Assembly (NCBI GenBank): GCA_020026335.1
Contig: JAHHQO010000013.1
Coordinates: forward strand, 1-64,000
Direction of reading: 5' to 3'
DNA: 64,000 bases
Source: Alistipes sp.
Lineage (GTDB): Bacteria > Bacteroidota > Bacteroidia > Bacteroidales > Rikenellaceae
The translations under genes were made by a program, and so were the position numbers. This document shows, in pieces, positions 7,351 through 16,734 of the stretch. The number at the start of each line of letters is the position of its first letter. Within the stretch, counting starts at the first letter, position 1. Below the pieces are notes generated by a model. The model had not been told where the DNA came from and did no database searches. It saw only the letters and a program-made list of their open reading frames with translations.

Positions 7351-8823
7351 CTACTTACGTTTGTCTCTAATACTCCATGTAATGCAGTTCAAGGCTCCAC
7401 CTTTCTTAATGACTTCCGAAGCCTCTATCTGCAATACATTACATTTTGGATAAAATTCTTGAATTTGACGAAAGGCTAGTCCGTCCTCTTCTGCTCCTAA
7501 TCCTGGAAGAATGATGTGATTCCCGACACGCAAGAAATTAATATATGCCCAATTGTCTTTATGTTTTTTCTCAATTGGATAACTGAGCTTCTTAACCGTA
7601 AAATATTTGCTCAATATAACTTCGAACTTCTTTGCGAAAACAGGGTCGAAATCAGCATAATTCGTTAGGAGAACGGTATGGTCATCAATTGCTTTAACGA
7701 TGCCGTCTGCATGACCGAAAGGTTCTTCCTTGTCCCATGGCAACATAATTAAATCACAATGAAAAATCGATTTCAATTGCTTTCTTATCTCACATGGAGC
7801 AAGATGTTTGTTTTCAGCATAAACCTTTTCTGTCATGATGATATACTTACCTGCCTTTACAACATTTCCCCCATCTATTACCAAATCAGTCTTGTACGTT
7901 GAAATGCCTAACTCCTTGCATACTGCGTTCGTATCGGTAATGCTCGCTTTATCTTCCTTGCTATTCTGCAAATAGTCCGGGTTATAACGATACTGAACAA
8001 AATGATTCTCATATATTTGTATGGGCATATAATCACGTGCCCATATATCATTCGTAGACAGCATTTTATGATAAGTGAAGTCGTTTTTTAGACCTTCCAA
8101 AAGAGCGATAAATCGTTCATGGAAATCGGGGCACTCATTTCTCAACCATGAGGATATGTACACAACATTAGTATCCGAATCTTTTACCTGTTTTCGTCTG
8201 AATTGCCATTTTCTCAAGTCCTGAACGTACTTTTTGTCCTCCGTTGCAGGTAAATCCGGATATTGAGCGGCTTTCTTCTTATCCTTTGGCGTTTCATACT
8301 GAGCTACATTTTTTCTATAGTCTGTTAGTGTCTCAACAATCTCGTCGCCGTCAATCCACTTTATCGATATACCGTCAAATATAGATGTCTGTTGGTATAA
8401 CGCTTCGTAGAGAGCTGTTGATCGAGCGTCATTTTTTCCATCAATTTCAAATTCACGGATAAGTAGAGAAGCTCTGATGGCTGTGTCGGAATCATCACCT
8501 TTTTCAAACGTAATGTCAACACCTGACACATGATTGTGAAGAGTTCCCATTTTTAAAGCCAATTTGGGGACATCTTTTGTGCTTTTATGATAAACGATAT
8601 AGTCCTTTATGCCATTATTTGATTCTTCATGATAATAGAACTCAATGCAGGTAGGACGTACAATAATATTTTCTCCTTGTCCTTTTACACAAAAGTGACC
8701 GGCTAAAGCTGCTTTTGCTATCGGCTCAAATTCTTCAGGCGCCTCATGACCTCCATTGATTATATACTGACGGGAAGCTTCACTTAATGTAAAGTCTCTT
8801 AGTAGATTTTCAAGTTTAACCAT
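7351..8823 (-). CDS. Agmatine deiminase/peptidyl-arginine deiminase-fold protein with an extra N-terminal domain
   Basis: A 490-aa protein. Residues about 215-485 match the bacterial PAD/agmatine deiminase family, which hydrolyses guanidino groups to ureido groups plus ammonia. Visible active-site motifs are NDIWARD (258-264), DGGN (317-320), GHADG with His371, and GGALNC with the nucleophile Cys480. Residues 1-200 are not part of that family; they contain NHVSGVDITF (97-106) and LLIREFEIDG, and I do not recognise the domain. Normal agmatine deiminases are about 370 aa and lack it. No agmatine or putrescine genes are nearby. The gene is clearly more AT-rich than the operon that follows, suggesting acquisition by transfer. 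Substrate is unknown. Confidence 0.8.
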   Translation of the reverse strand: MVKLENLLRDFTLSEASRQYIINGGHEAPEEFEPIAKAALAGHFCVKGQGENIIVRPTCIEFYYHEESNNGIKDYIVYHKSTKDVPKLALKMGTLHNHVSGVDITFEKGDDSDTAIRASLLIREFEIDGKNDARSTALYEALYQQTSIFDGISIKWIDGDEIVETLTDYRKNVAQYETPKDKKKAAQYPDLPATEDKKYVQDLRKWQFRRKQVKDSDTNVVYISSWLRNECPDFHERFIALLEGLKNDFTYHKMLSTNDIWARDYMPIQIYENHFVQYRYNPDYLQNSKEDKASITDTNAVCKELGISTYKTDLVIDGGNVVKAGKYIIMTEKVYAENKHLAPCEIRKQLKSIFHCDLIMLPWDKEEPFGHADGIVKAIDDHTVLLTNYADFDPVFAKKFEVILSKYFTVKKLSYPIEKKHKDNWAYINFLRVGNHIILPGLGAEEDGLAFRQIQEFYPKCNVLQIEASEVIKKGGALNCITWSIRDKRK

Positions 8824-8943
8824 ATCTAAATTTTCCTTTAGGATTAACTATTTAAGGTTTAGAATGTTACCTATATGAAAATGTACGTATTTCCGCTGTG
8901 GTTAAGGTATAATAGATGCTGAAAGATAGATTGTTACTTTTTT

Positions 8944-10302
8944 TCATTTGCCGATGCAGAATTTCGAGAAGATGTTTTGCAGTACCGTGTCGGGGACAAT
9001 CTCCTTGCTGCCCGTGATGGTGTTGATGTTGCGGATGACATCGCGTATCTCCTCACTCAGAAGGTCGGTGGGCAGTCCGTTGTCCAAGCCCTCGAGGGTG
9101 CGTTGCAGGGCCTCGTCCGCACGGCGCAGTGCCTCGTAGTGGCGGCTGTTGGAGATAATCGGGTCGCCGTGATAGAGCGCCGAGGTGTCCACCGTGTTGC
9201 GCAACGCCTTGCGCAGCGAGTCGATGCCCTCGCCACTGCGTGCCGAGATGGCAATGACATCGTAGGCGAGCTGCAATTCGGATACCGTGTCGATTTTATT
9301 GACCACCGTCAAAAGGGTCTGGTCCTCGCGCAACGGGAATTGAGGTTCGGGAATGCGACCTCGTGATTCCACCTCGCGGGCGTCAATCATGTGGAGGATA
9401 ATCTGTGCATTCGAAATCGAAGAGAGGGTGCGCGTGATACCCATCTTTTCGAGGGTGTCATCGGTCTGTCGCAGACCTGCCGTATCGAGAAAGCGGAAGA
9501 TGACGCCGTCGATGTTCACACGCTCCTCTATGACATCGCGTGTCGTGCCGGCTATGTCCGACACCATGGCTCTGTCTTCGTTGAGCAGACGGTTCAGAAG
9601 GGTCGATTTGCCCACATTCGGTGAGCCGGCAATCGCCACCGCCACGCCCTCCTTGATGGCATTACCCAGCGAGAAGGAGTTGCCCAACGAGCGGATGCGT
9701 GCGTCAATCTCCTCCATGGTTTTGCGCAGGTCGCTGCGGTCGGCAAATTCCACATCCTCCTCTCCGAAGTCCAATTCCAGCTCCAGCAATGAGGTGAGGT
9801 GGAGCAGACGGTCGCAGAGCGAATCCAACTCCGAGGAGTAGCCGCCGCGCATCTGTGTCGATGCCAGGGCATGAGTGGCGCGGTTCGACGAGGCGATGAG
9901 GTCGGCAACGGCTTCCGCCTGCGAGAGGTCCATCTTTCCGGCCAGATAGGCTCTGATGGTGAACTCGCCCGGCTCGGCCATGCGTGCACCTGCCTCACCC
10001 AGCAGACGCAGTATTTCGGAGACGATGTAGCTCGAACCGTGACACGAAATCTCCACACCGTCCTCTCCCGTGTAGGAGTGGGGGGCGCGGAAGACAGCCA
10101 CCAGCACATCGTCCACCGTGCGCTCGCCGTCCATGATGCGACCGTAGCGAAGGGTGTAACCTTCGGCATCGGCGAGGGGCGTGCGGCCGCGGAAGATGCG
10201 GTCGGTGAGGGCGATGGAGTCGTCACCGCTCACACGTATGACGGCTATGGCACCGCCTGCCGCCGTTGCGGGGGCGGCTATGGTATCGTGTTCCTGTATC
10301 AT
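8944..10302 (-). CDS. mnmE: tRNA modification GTPase MnmE
   Basis: A 452-aa protein of normal length. With MnmG it installs the carboxymethylaminomethyl group on U34 of certain tRNAs. The N-terminal tetrahydrofolate-binding domain is residues 1-120. The G domain, inserted in a helical domain, has G1 GSPNVGKS, G3 DTAGL and G4 NKID. The protein ends in the family's invariant CIGK, whose Cys is essential. It is the last gene of a five-gene minus-strand cluster starting with parA, 9 bp after the transglycosylase gene. No mnmG is in the window. Confidence 0.98.
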   Translation of the reverse strand: MIQEHDTIAAPATAAGGAIAVIRVSGDDSIALTDRIFRGRTPLADAEGYTLRYGRIMDGERTVDDVLVAVFRAPHSYTGEDGVEISCHGSSYIVSEILRLLGEAGARMAEPGEFTIRAYLAGKMDLSQAEAVADLIASSNRATHALASTQMRGGYSSELDSLCDRLLHLTSLLELELDFGEEDVEFADRSDLRKTMEEIDARIRSLGNSFSLGNAIKEGVAVAIAGSPNVGKSTLLNRLLNEDRAMVSDIAGTTRDVIEERVNIDGVIFRFLDTAGLRQTDDTLEKMGITRTLSSISNAQIILHMIDAREVESRGRIPEPQFPLREDQTLLTVVNKIDTVSELQLAYDVIAISARSGEGIDSLRKALRNTVDTSALYHGDPIISNSRHYEALRRADEALQRTLEGLDNGLPTDLLSEEIRDVIRNINTITGSKEIVPDTVLQNIFSKFCIGK

Positions 10303-10311
10303 GTCAGATTC

Positions 10312-11694
10312 CTATCTGCCGATTTTCAGACGCTGACCCAGACGCAATTTGCGGGGGTCACGAATGTGGTTCAGACGCATGAGCTGCGAGGTCGAGACAC
10401 GGAAACGGCGGGCAATGGCACCGAGTGTGTCACCGCGTTTGACGATATAGATTCTGCCTGCCGCGCTCTGCTGACGCTTCTTGTCGATGTTCACGGGGTT
10501 GATGTACTCCTTGAGGTACATCGAATCCTTGGCGAAAATCTCCTGCTGGTGCTCGATGTACTCCACCACGTTGCGCTGGGGCAGAACTAAGGTGTAGGAC
10601 TTCACCGTGGCAGGTATGATGTCCATCTTGTACTGCGGATTGAGCTGACGCAGGGTCTCGATGGGCAGGTCGATGGTCGATGCAATCTGTCCGAGGTGGA
10701 GGATGCGGTTAATCTGAAGGGTATCCACGGCGATGGGTACGGGCGTCTCGGCAGGGGTGATGTTGTGCTGCTGGTGGTAGGCATAGGCGTAGGTGGCACC
10801 GATGAATGCCGGCATATAGCCCTGTGTCTCGTGCAGCATACAGTGGTAGACGTCCCAGAACGAACGGCACTCCTTCAGTCCCGAACGGGCGATGGCCTTG
10901 TTCACATTGCCGGGGCCGCAGTTGTAGGACGAGATGGCGAGTGTCCAGTCGTGATAGATGCTGTAAAGGTCTTTCAGATAGCGGCAGGCGGCCTGTGTCG
11001 AACGTATGGGGTCGAGACGCTCATCGACCAGCGAATTGACCTCCAGACCGTAGCTCTTGGCCGTGCGCGGCATGAACTGCCACAGACCTGCGGCACCCAT
11101 GCGCGACATGGCGGTGGGGGTGAGTGCCGACTCGATGATGGCCATGGCTCTCAACTCCACGGGAAGGCCTGCCTTGAGCAACTCCTCCTCAATCATGGGG
11201 AAATAGTATTTCGCACGACCCAATATACGGCTCATGGTGCCGTGACGCGGGTCGGTGTAACGGGTGATGTGGCGGCGCACGATGTCGTTGTAGGCCAACG
11301 GAATGGGCGAAGCCAAAGCACGCAGACGAGCCGCATAGAGCGAGTCGGGGGTGGTGCCCGTGTCAATCATCGAATCGATGTTGATATAGTTGTTGAAAAA
11401 ATCGTCGAATGCCTGTTCGCGCTGGTGCTCTCTCCACGCTGCCACCAACGAATCGACCTGCTCGGCGGTCACCTGTATCTCCTCCTCCACGGGAGTCTCC
11501 ACGACCTCCGGCTCGGCAGGTGCCTCCACGGGAAGGATCTCCACGGGAGCAGCCTGGGGTTGCTCGGTGTTGATGACCTGTTCGGTCTTATCCTTCTTTT
11601 TCTTCTTCTTGCGGGGTCTGCGGTCGTTGGCCGACGCGATAAGGGGCGAAAGGGCGAGTGCTGCCATCAGCACCAGACAAATAGTTCTTTTCAT
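10312..11694 (-). CDS. Membrane-bound lytic murein transglycosylase, SLT + LysM (MltD-like)
   Basis: A 460-aa exported protein. Residues 1-22 are a signal peptide, followed by a strongly basic Lys run and a Pro/Glu-rich linker. The SLT (goose-lysozyme-like) domain spans about 175-290, with the catalytic Glu188 in AIIESAL, the motif GLWQFMP and the SSYNCGPGN block. One LysM peptidoglycan-binding domain lies at about 416-459. It cleaves the MurNAc-GlcNAc bond to form anhydro-MurNAc ends. It lies 8 bp after the DUF5683 gene in the parA-mnmE cluster, so it is probably co-transcribed with chromosome-segregation genes. Confidence 0.93.
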   Translation of the reverse strand: MKRTICLVLMAALALSPLIASANDRRPRKKKKKKDKTEQVINTEQPQAAPVEILPVEAPAEPEVVETPVEEEIQVTAEQVDSLVAAWREHQREQAFDDFFNNYINIDSMIDTGTTPDSLYAARLRALASPIPLAYNDIVRRHITRYTDPRHGTMSRILGRAKYYFPMIEEELLKAGLPVELRAMAIIESALTPTAMSRMGAAGLWQFMPRTAKSYGLEVNSLVDERLDPIRSTQAACRYLKDLYSIYHDWTLAISSYNCGPGNVNKAIARSGLKECRSFWDVYHCMLHETQGYMPAFIGATYAYAYHQQHNITPAETPVPIAVDTLQINRILHLGQIASTIDLPIETLRQLNPQYKMDIIPATVKSYTLVLPQRNVVEYIEHQQEIFAKDSMYLKEYINPVNIDKKRQQSAAGRIYIVKRGDTLGAIARRFRVSTSQLMRLNHIRDPRKLRLGQRLKIGR

Positions 11695-11702
11695 CGGTAT
11701 CT

Positions 11703-12872
11703 TTAAAAATTGAGGCTCAAGTTAAACCCGAACACCGGGCGGTTGCTGCCCTGATGGGGCATGTACTGGTAGTCGACCATCGGTTCGAGGTTCATCGTCA
11801 GGTCGTCGGAGATGTCGTAGTCCTTCAGATGGGCATCGACATGGGCATCGACAATCTGGAGCACATACAGCGCACCGGTGATGATGATACACAGGTCGCG
11901 GTTACGGCGGAAGTTGTTTCTCATGTTGCGGATGAACTGTCCCGAATAGTGGCCGTGGAACTCGTCGGGCGAGCCGTCGGGATACTTGTCGGGGTTGGCT
12001 TCGTAGTCGGCGATGAGGCTGTAAGCCTTCTTGAAGCGTTTGTAACCGCGGTTATTCCAGTCTATACAGTAGCCCAGGGCGGCAAAACCTCCGACCACGA
12101 AGGGCACTTTCCAGTAACTCTTGTTGTAAATCTGACCCGCACCGGGGAAGATGCACGCCAGTGTGGTGGCTTTCTTCACGCGCGAGACATCGTTGGTGCT
12201 GTACTTCACAGCCGCATCGCCGATGAAGTAGATGTAGGAGGCGATGGTCAGACCCAGATAAATCTGACGGCGTGTGTTGGCGCGTATCATACGGTCCTGG
12301 AGGGCGTCCAGCTCGGGGGTGCGCTCCGTGGAGATGGCCGAGTAGGCCTCATACTGATTCTTGAGGGGCTTGTAACGGTTGTTCTCGTGGATATACATGG
12401 CAAGACCCGCTCCCACCGTACCGTAGAGAATGGGAAGTTTCCAATACTGCTTGTTGTAAATCTGTCCGTAGCCGGGGAGCACGGTCGAGAGCCAGCAGAC
12501 CTTCGAGAGCGACATCGAATCGCTGAAGAAGGGGCGGCGTTCGCCCTTGGTGCGCTGGCGGCGTTTGACCTGTGTCTCATCGGCGTTGTATTGTGCGAGG
12601 GCTGCCGAGTCGAGGGTGTGTATGTCGTCGGTGCGCAGGGCGGCGAGTGTCATGGAGTCTGAGGAGTAGCTCTCGGCAATGGATTTGTCGATTTCCGCAG
12701 ACAGGGCGGCATAGGCCATCGAGTCGCGCCGGAGACGCAACGAGTCGCTTTGTGGCATCAGACCTCCGCGGATGATGGTGCGTTCGCCCCTGTGGTATTG
12801 TTGTCCGTAGGAGCAGAAGCCGGTCAGTGCCAGACAGAGCAGCAGCAGATATTTGATATTTTTCGGATTCAT
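11703..12872 (-). CDS. DUF5683 domain protein, exported/membrane-associated
   Basis: A 389-aa protein. I chose the ATG at 12872 because it starts directly with a signal-like sequence (MNPKNIKYLLLLCLALTG) and lies 13 bp after parB; an earlier ATG at 12899 would overlap parB. DUF5683 is a Bacteroidetes family of unknown function. The protein shows an internal duplication: PGYGQIYNKQYWK... near residue 140 and PGAGQIYNKSYWK... near residue 240, each followed by a hydrophobic stretch. It is third in the parA-parB cluster, where it is commonly found in this phylum. Confidence 0.88.
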   Translation of the reverse strand: MNPKNIKYLLLLCLALTGFCSYGQQYHRGERTIIRGGLMPQSDSLRLRRDSMAYAALSAEIDKSIAESYSSDSMTLAALRTDDIHTLDSAALAQYNADETQVKRRQRTKGERRPFFSDSMSLSKVCWLSTVLPGYGQIYNKQYWKLPILYGTVGAGLAMYIHENNRYKPLKNQYEAYSAISTERTPELDALQDRMIRANTRRQIYLGLTIASYIYFIGDAAVKYSTNDVSRVKKATTLACIFPGAGQIYNKSYWKVPFVVGGFAALGYCIDWNNRGYKRFKKAYSLIADYEANPDKYPDGSPDEFHGHYSGQFIRNMRNNFRRNRDLCIIITGALYVLQIVDAHVDAHLKDYDISDDLTMNLEPMVDYQYMPHQGSNRPVFGFNLSLNF

Positions 12873-12885
12873 CTGTTTGTCAACA

Positions 12886-13767
12886 TCAACGTGACGCAAA
12901 GCGGCGCACGAACTCTTCGATATCTTTGTCGTCTGTGAAACCTATGGTAATCTTGCCACCGCCGTTCTTCGAACGCTTGATGGCGATGTCCTCCGAGAAG
13001 AAGTGCTCGAGCTGTTCGACCAGACGCGAATAGCTCTCGGGATATTCCTCCTCCTCGACGGGTTGTTCCTCGCGTGCGGCCTTCTCGTTCATCTGTCGCA
13101 CCATGTCTTCGGTCTGACGCACCGAGAGCGAGCGGCGGATACATTTCTTCAGCACGCCGAGCTGTTCCTCCTCGGGAGCTCCGGCGATGGCCTTGGCGTG
13201 ACCCATGGAGATGATGCCCTCCTTGATGGCCAGCTGAATCTGGTCGGGGAGTTTCAACAGACGCAGATAGTTGGTCACCGACGAGCGTTTCTTGCCCACC
13301 TTCTCGGAGAGTGAGTCCTGCGTGAGGTGACACTCATCGATAAGACGCTGCATACCCAGAGCGATTTCTATGGCGTTGAGGTCCTGACGCTGGATATTCT
13401 CCACCAGTGCCATGGCGTGGAGGTTCTCGTCATCTGCCTCACGGATATAGACGGGTACGGTGCGCAGTCCGGCACGCTGTGCGGCACGCCAGCGGCGCTC
13501 GCCACTGATGATGACATAGTGTCCGTCACCCTGTTGCTCACGGACGGTGATGGGCTGTATGATGCCCAGCTGTCGAATCGAGTCGGCCAGTTCTTCGAGT
13601 GCCTCCTCTTCGAAATGGGTACGCGGTTGATTGGGGTTGGGTATTATATCGCGGATGTCGATTTCAGTCATTTTGCTCATGGGTTTGAGCTTGATGTCGA
13701 TGTCGTCGATGGCATCGGCACCGAAGATGGCATCCAGTCCGCGACCTAATCCCTTTTGTTTTTTCAT
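12886..13767 (-). CDS. parB: Chromosome partitioning protein ParB
   Basis: A 293-aa ParB/Spo0J protein that binds parS, spreads as a CTP-dependent clamp and works with ParA in origin segregation. The N-terminal ParB/Srx domain has NPNQPRTHF and the CTP-binding GERRWRAA motif. The central helix-turn-helix (about 140-215) contains LTQDSLSEKVGKKRSSVTNY. The C-terminal dimerisation region follows a Glu-rich linker. It lies 19 bp after parA. I did not find an obvious parS palindrome nearby. Confidence 0.97.
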   Translation of the reverse strand: MKKQKGLGRGLDAIFGADAIDDIDIKLKPMSKMTEIDIRDIIPNPNQPRTHFEEEALEELADSIRQLGIIQPITVREQQGDGHYVIISGERRWRAAQRAGLRTVPVYIREADDENLHAMALVENIQRQDLNAIEIALGMQRLIDECHLTQDSLSEKVGKKRSSVTNYLRLLKLPDQIQLAIKEGIISMGHAKAIAGAPEEEQLGVLKKCIRRSLSVRQTEDMVRQMNEKAAREEQPVEEEEYPESYSRLVEQLEHFFSEDIAIKRSKNGGGKITIGFTDDKDIEEFVRRFASR

Positions 13768-13786
13768 ATCGAGTGTTAAATTTTTA

Positions 13787-14545
13787 CTATTTGTTGCGCT
13801 TGAGGAACTCGCGTGCCAGGTTCAGATAGTTCGCCGAACCCGAGGCGCTCGCATCGTAAAGCATAATGGGTTTTCCATGTGAGGGGGCTTCTCCCAAACG
13901 GATATTTCGTTGAATTATTGTGTCGTAGGCCAGGTCGCGGAAGTGTTCTCTCACCTCGGTGACCACCTGATTGTTCAGACGGTTGCGCATGTACATCGTC
14001 AGCAGGAAACCCTCGATGTCGAGTTGGGGATTCAGACCGCTCTTGACCTTGCGAATGGTGCTCAACAGCTTCGAGAGACCCTCCAGCGCCAGATATTCGC
14101 ACTGCACGGGAATGAGTACCGAGTCGGCGGCGGTGAGGATATTGACGGTGGTGTAGCCCAGCGAGGGCGAGCAGTCGATGAAGATGTAGTCGTAGTCGTC
14201 TCTGATGGAGTCTACGATGCGTTTCATGGCGTGATGGGAGTTCTCCATCTTGGGCAGTTCGGCATCGGCGGCCACCAGGTCGATGGACGAGGGCAGCACC
14301 CACAGGTTCTTGATGTCGGGGGACTGCATGATGACATCGCGGGCCTCCTGTGCGCCTATCATGCACTCATAGATGCCCACCAAATCGATGTCGAAACCCA
14401 GACCCGAAGTGGCGTTTGCCTGAGGGTCGGCGTCGATGAGCAGCACTTTTTTGCCCAGCAGGGCCAGTGATGCCGATAAATTGATTGCTGTGGTGGTTTT
14501 ACCCACACCGCCTTTCTGATTGGCCAATGCTACAACCTTTGCCAT
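13787..14545 (-). CDS. parA: Chromosome partitioning ATPase ParA (Soj)
   Basis: A 252-aa deviant-Walker-A ATPase. The motif KGGVGKTTT near the N-terminus carries the signature Lys, with Walker B-like IFIDCSPS around residue 120. ATP-bound dimers bind DNA nonspecifically and are cleared by ParB, driving segregation. It is the first gene of the cluster parA-parB-DUF5683-transglycosylase-mnmE and has a candidate -7 box 26 bp upstream, divergent from the CPBP protease gene. Confidence 0.97.
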   Translation of the reverse strand: MAKVVALANQKGGVGKTTTAINLSASLALLGKKVLLIDADPQANATSGLGFDIDLVGIYECMIGAQEARDVIMQSPDIKNLWVLPSSIDLVAADAELPKMENSHHAMKRIVDSIRDDYDYIFIDCSPSLGYTTVNILTAADSVLIPVQCEYLALEGLSKLLSTIRKVKSGLNPQLDIEGFLLTMYMRNRLNNQVVTEVREHFRDLAYDTIIQRNIRLGEAPSHGKPIMLYDASASGSANYLNLAREFLKRNK

Positions 14546-14570
14546 GATTTGTTTTCGGATTATATTCGGG

Positions 14571-14578
14571 CAAATTTA
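14571..14578 (-). promoter_or_regulatory. -7 box of the parA operon
   Basis: TAAATTTG on the minus strand fits TAnnTTTG and ends 25 bp before the parA start. The matching -33 element is unclear. Confidence 0.5.
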
Positions 14579-14620
14579 AGGATTTTAAATGGAAATCCAT
14601 AACCATTGCCGAAAATTGAT

Positions 14621-14628
14621 TACCTTTG
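14621..14628 (+). promoter_or_regulatory. -7 box of the CPBP protease gene
   Basis: TACCTTTG fits the consensus and lies 23 bp before the ATG at 14652, supporting that start over an in-frame ATG at 14589 upstream of the promoter. Confidence 0.55.
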
Positions 14629-14651
14629 GAGGTATAAATCATACTTATTAT

Positions 14652-15632
14652 ATGGAAACGAACAATCAGGAGCAAGACTTCACCGCTTCGAAAAATCCCG
14701 AAATCGTGGAAAAAGAGAAGGATGCGACTTTAGAAAATAGCCCTGCCGCGGAGCAGGAAGCCCCCAAAAAGAAAACCTTCGACAACAAGAACCTGCGCAA
14801 GCCCTTCCCCAATATCGGCGACCTGCTGGCCGTCTTCGGTATGCTGATGGGATTGCAGATTCTGGTGGCGGTGGTCGTGGTGCTGATGGGCGTGTTCTCG
14901 CACGATGCCGCAGCCGGCGAAGAGATTGTCACTGTGGCGGAGAGCCCCGCGCATCAGGGGTTTGTCATGGCGATGACCTATCTGGCCGCCATGTTGCCCA
15001 CCTATCTTTTTGCCCTCGTCTATCGCTATTCGCGCGGTGGCAGAGGTCCCGTGGCGGAGTTCTCGCTGTCGGGCTTCAACCCCGTGATGCTGCTGTGGGC
15101 GTTCGGATTCATGCTGGCCGTGGGCGTGGTCTGCGAGCCGGTGTTCAAGTACCTGCCCCATCCCGATTTGACGGCCGTGGGACGCGGCGGCTGGACGATA
15201 TTCTCGCTGGTGGTGTGCGCTCCCGTCCTGGAGGAGTTGTTGTGTCGAGGTCTTATCCTCGGCTCGTTGCGTAAGCGTTACGGCGTTGCGGTGGCGTGGT
15301 TCCTTTCCTCGCTGTTCTTCGGTCTAATGCACCTCCAGCCCCTGCAAGTGGTCAATGCCTTCATCATCGGTCTGATTTTGGGTTATGTCTACATCGAGAC
15401 CCGCTCCATCTGGTCGGTCATCATTCTCCATGCACTCAACAACGCACTGGCCTACATCATGCTCATGGCGGGGCTGTCCGACAGAATGCTCATCAATCTG
15501 GTGAACAACCACTTCTGGTACATCTGCATCTATGTCATGGCAGCGGTCTTCTCCGTGATTTCGGGCTACATGATGTGGCGCAGTATCAGAACGATGAAGA
15601 ACGAAAAGCAAATTTTTGAATCAAAATCGTAA
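14652..15632 (+). CDS. CPBP-family intramembrane glutamic endopeptidase
   Basis: A 326-aa integral membrane protein; the ATG at 14652 follows the promoter. The first 60 residues are polar and Glu/Lys-rich, probably cytoplasmic. About six to eight hydrophobic segments follow. The CPBP (Abi, Rce1-like) motifs are present: EELLCRG (the EExxxR block), FGLMHL (FxxxH) and HALNN (HxxxN). The family includes prenyl-protein proteases and bacteriocin-immunity proteins; the substrate here is not predictable. It is transcribed divergently from parA. Confidence 0.9.
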   Translation: METNNQEQDFTASKNPEIVEKEKDATLENSPAAEQEAPKKKTFDNKNLRKPFPNIGDLLAVFGMLMGLQILVAVVVVLMGVFSHDAAAGEEIVTVAESPAHQGFVMAMTYLAAMLPTYLFALVYRYSRGGRGPVAEFSLSGFNPVMLLWAFGFMLAVGVVCEPVFKYLPHPDLTAVGRGGWTIFSLVVCAPVLEELLCRGLILGSLRKRYGVAVAWFLSSLFFGLMHLQPLQVVNAFIIGLILGYVYIETRSIWSVIILHALNNALAYIMLMAGLSDRMLINLVNNHFWYICIYVMAAVFSVISGYMMWRSIRTMKNEKQIFESKS

Positions 15633-15672
15633 TATTCATCGGCGAGTGGCGTTACTTATAAAGTAAAAAGAG

Positions 15673-15680
15673 TATCTTTG
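15673..15680 (+). promoter_or_regulatory. -7 box with very short leader
   Basis: TATCTTTG lies only 10 bp before the ATG at 15691, so the transcript of the lipoprotein/SurA/OstA genes probably has almost no 5' leader. Confidence 0.5.
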
Positions 15681-15690
15681 TCAGTTGGAA

Positions 15691-16569
15691 ATGAACCCAA
15701 ATATTAAAAAAATAGCGATTTACGCCCTCTTTGCGCTCACTCTGACCGGATGCAAACGCCTGCCCGGTTATTTCGACAGCGATGAGATTTTGGCGCGTGT
15801 GGGCAAAACCGAACTCAGATTGAGAGATGTGAGCACGGTGGTGCCTGCCGGTGTGTCGGGCGAGGACAGTGTGGCACTGGTGGAGATGTATGTCAACCGC
15901 TGGGTGCGCAAGCAGGTCAAGCTCAACGAGGCCGAAACCCTTTTCTCGTCGTCGCAGAAGGACATCGACAAGATGGTGGAGGAGTACCGTCAGGCGCTTC
16001 TGATTCGTAAACTCGAACAATTCTACGTGAACCACGGTGTCGATACCCTGTTTACCGACAGCGAGATTGAAGGTTACTACAACCGCCACAAGAACGATTT
16101 TCGTCTCGACCGCACCATTGTCAAGGGACGCATCGTGCGTTTCGCCGCTTCGTATCGTCAGGCGGCACGGCTCAAGGAGCTGATGGCGGCACGCTCGGAG
16201 TCGGGCAAAAAGGACTTTAACGACATCTGCGAGAAAAACGACTTCACATTGACGGATTTCAGCTCGCAGTGGGTCGATTACCCCGAATTTTTGAGCTACC
16301 TGCCCACCCTCCAGTCGCAGAGCAACGAATCCGCGCTGGGCACTCCGGCCGTACAGGAGATGAGGGACAACGCTTCGCGCTACTACTTCCAAATCTATGA
16401 GGTGTGCCGCGAGGGACAACCCATACCCTTGGAGCGTCTGGTGCCGACCATTCGCCGTATCCTCTACAACCGTCGTCAGAGCGAGGTGGTGCGTACCCAC
16501 GAGGAGGAACTCTACAACAAATCGGTGGAGAGCGGCGAGGTGAAAATCTTTGGTCGCGACAACGAGTAA
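15691..16569 (+). CDS. Putative SurA/PrsA-type periplasmic chaperone lipoprotein
   Basis: A 292-aa predicted lipoprotein: lipobox LTGC with Cys21. The ATG at 15691 is preferred to an in-frame TTG at 15685. The helical N-terminal part and the segment DSEIEGYYNRHKNDF resemble the chaperone core of SurA/PrsA peptidyl-prolyl isomerases, but a clear parvulin catalytic domain is not evident. Its neighbours are a true SurA-like isomerase and an OstA-like protein, which suggests a role in folding or delivery of outer-membrane proteins. Confidence 0.65.
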   Translation: MNPNIKKIAIYALFALTLTGCKRLPGYFDSDEILARVGKTELRLRDVSTVVPAGVSGEDSVALVEMYVNRWVRKQVKLNEAETLFSSSQKDIDKMVEEYRQALLIRKLEQFYVNHGVDTLFTDSEIEGYYNRHKNDFRLDRTIVKGRIVRFAASYRQAARLKELMAARSESGKKDFNDICEKNDFTLTDFSSQWVDYPEFLSYLPTLQSQSNESALGTPAVQEMRDNASRYYFQIYEVCREGQPIPLERLVPTIRRILYNRRQSEVVRTHEEELYNKSVESGEVKIFGRDNE

Positions 16570-16734
16570 CCTCTTTTCCCACGGGGCGGTGGTCCGCAGT
16601 GGGGTAGAGGTGACAAACAAAAAGCCCGTGGCAAAAGGGGCTGTGGTGCAACCTCCGATGAGGGGGCGAAGGGGCGAGGTTCGTGAGGACATCGCCCGAA
16701 AACATTAATTGGTAAAAAAACGAAAAAATATAGA

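Noticed and set aside
12873..12899. Upstream start for the DUF5683 gene
   Set aside because: It would overlap parB and place nine charged residues before the signal peptide; the ATG at 12872 fits better.
12886..14600. parS site near parAB
   Set aside because: I saw no palindrome close to the usual parS consensus; a genome-wide search would be needed.
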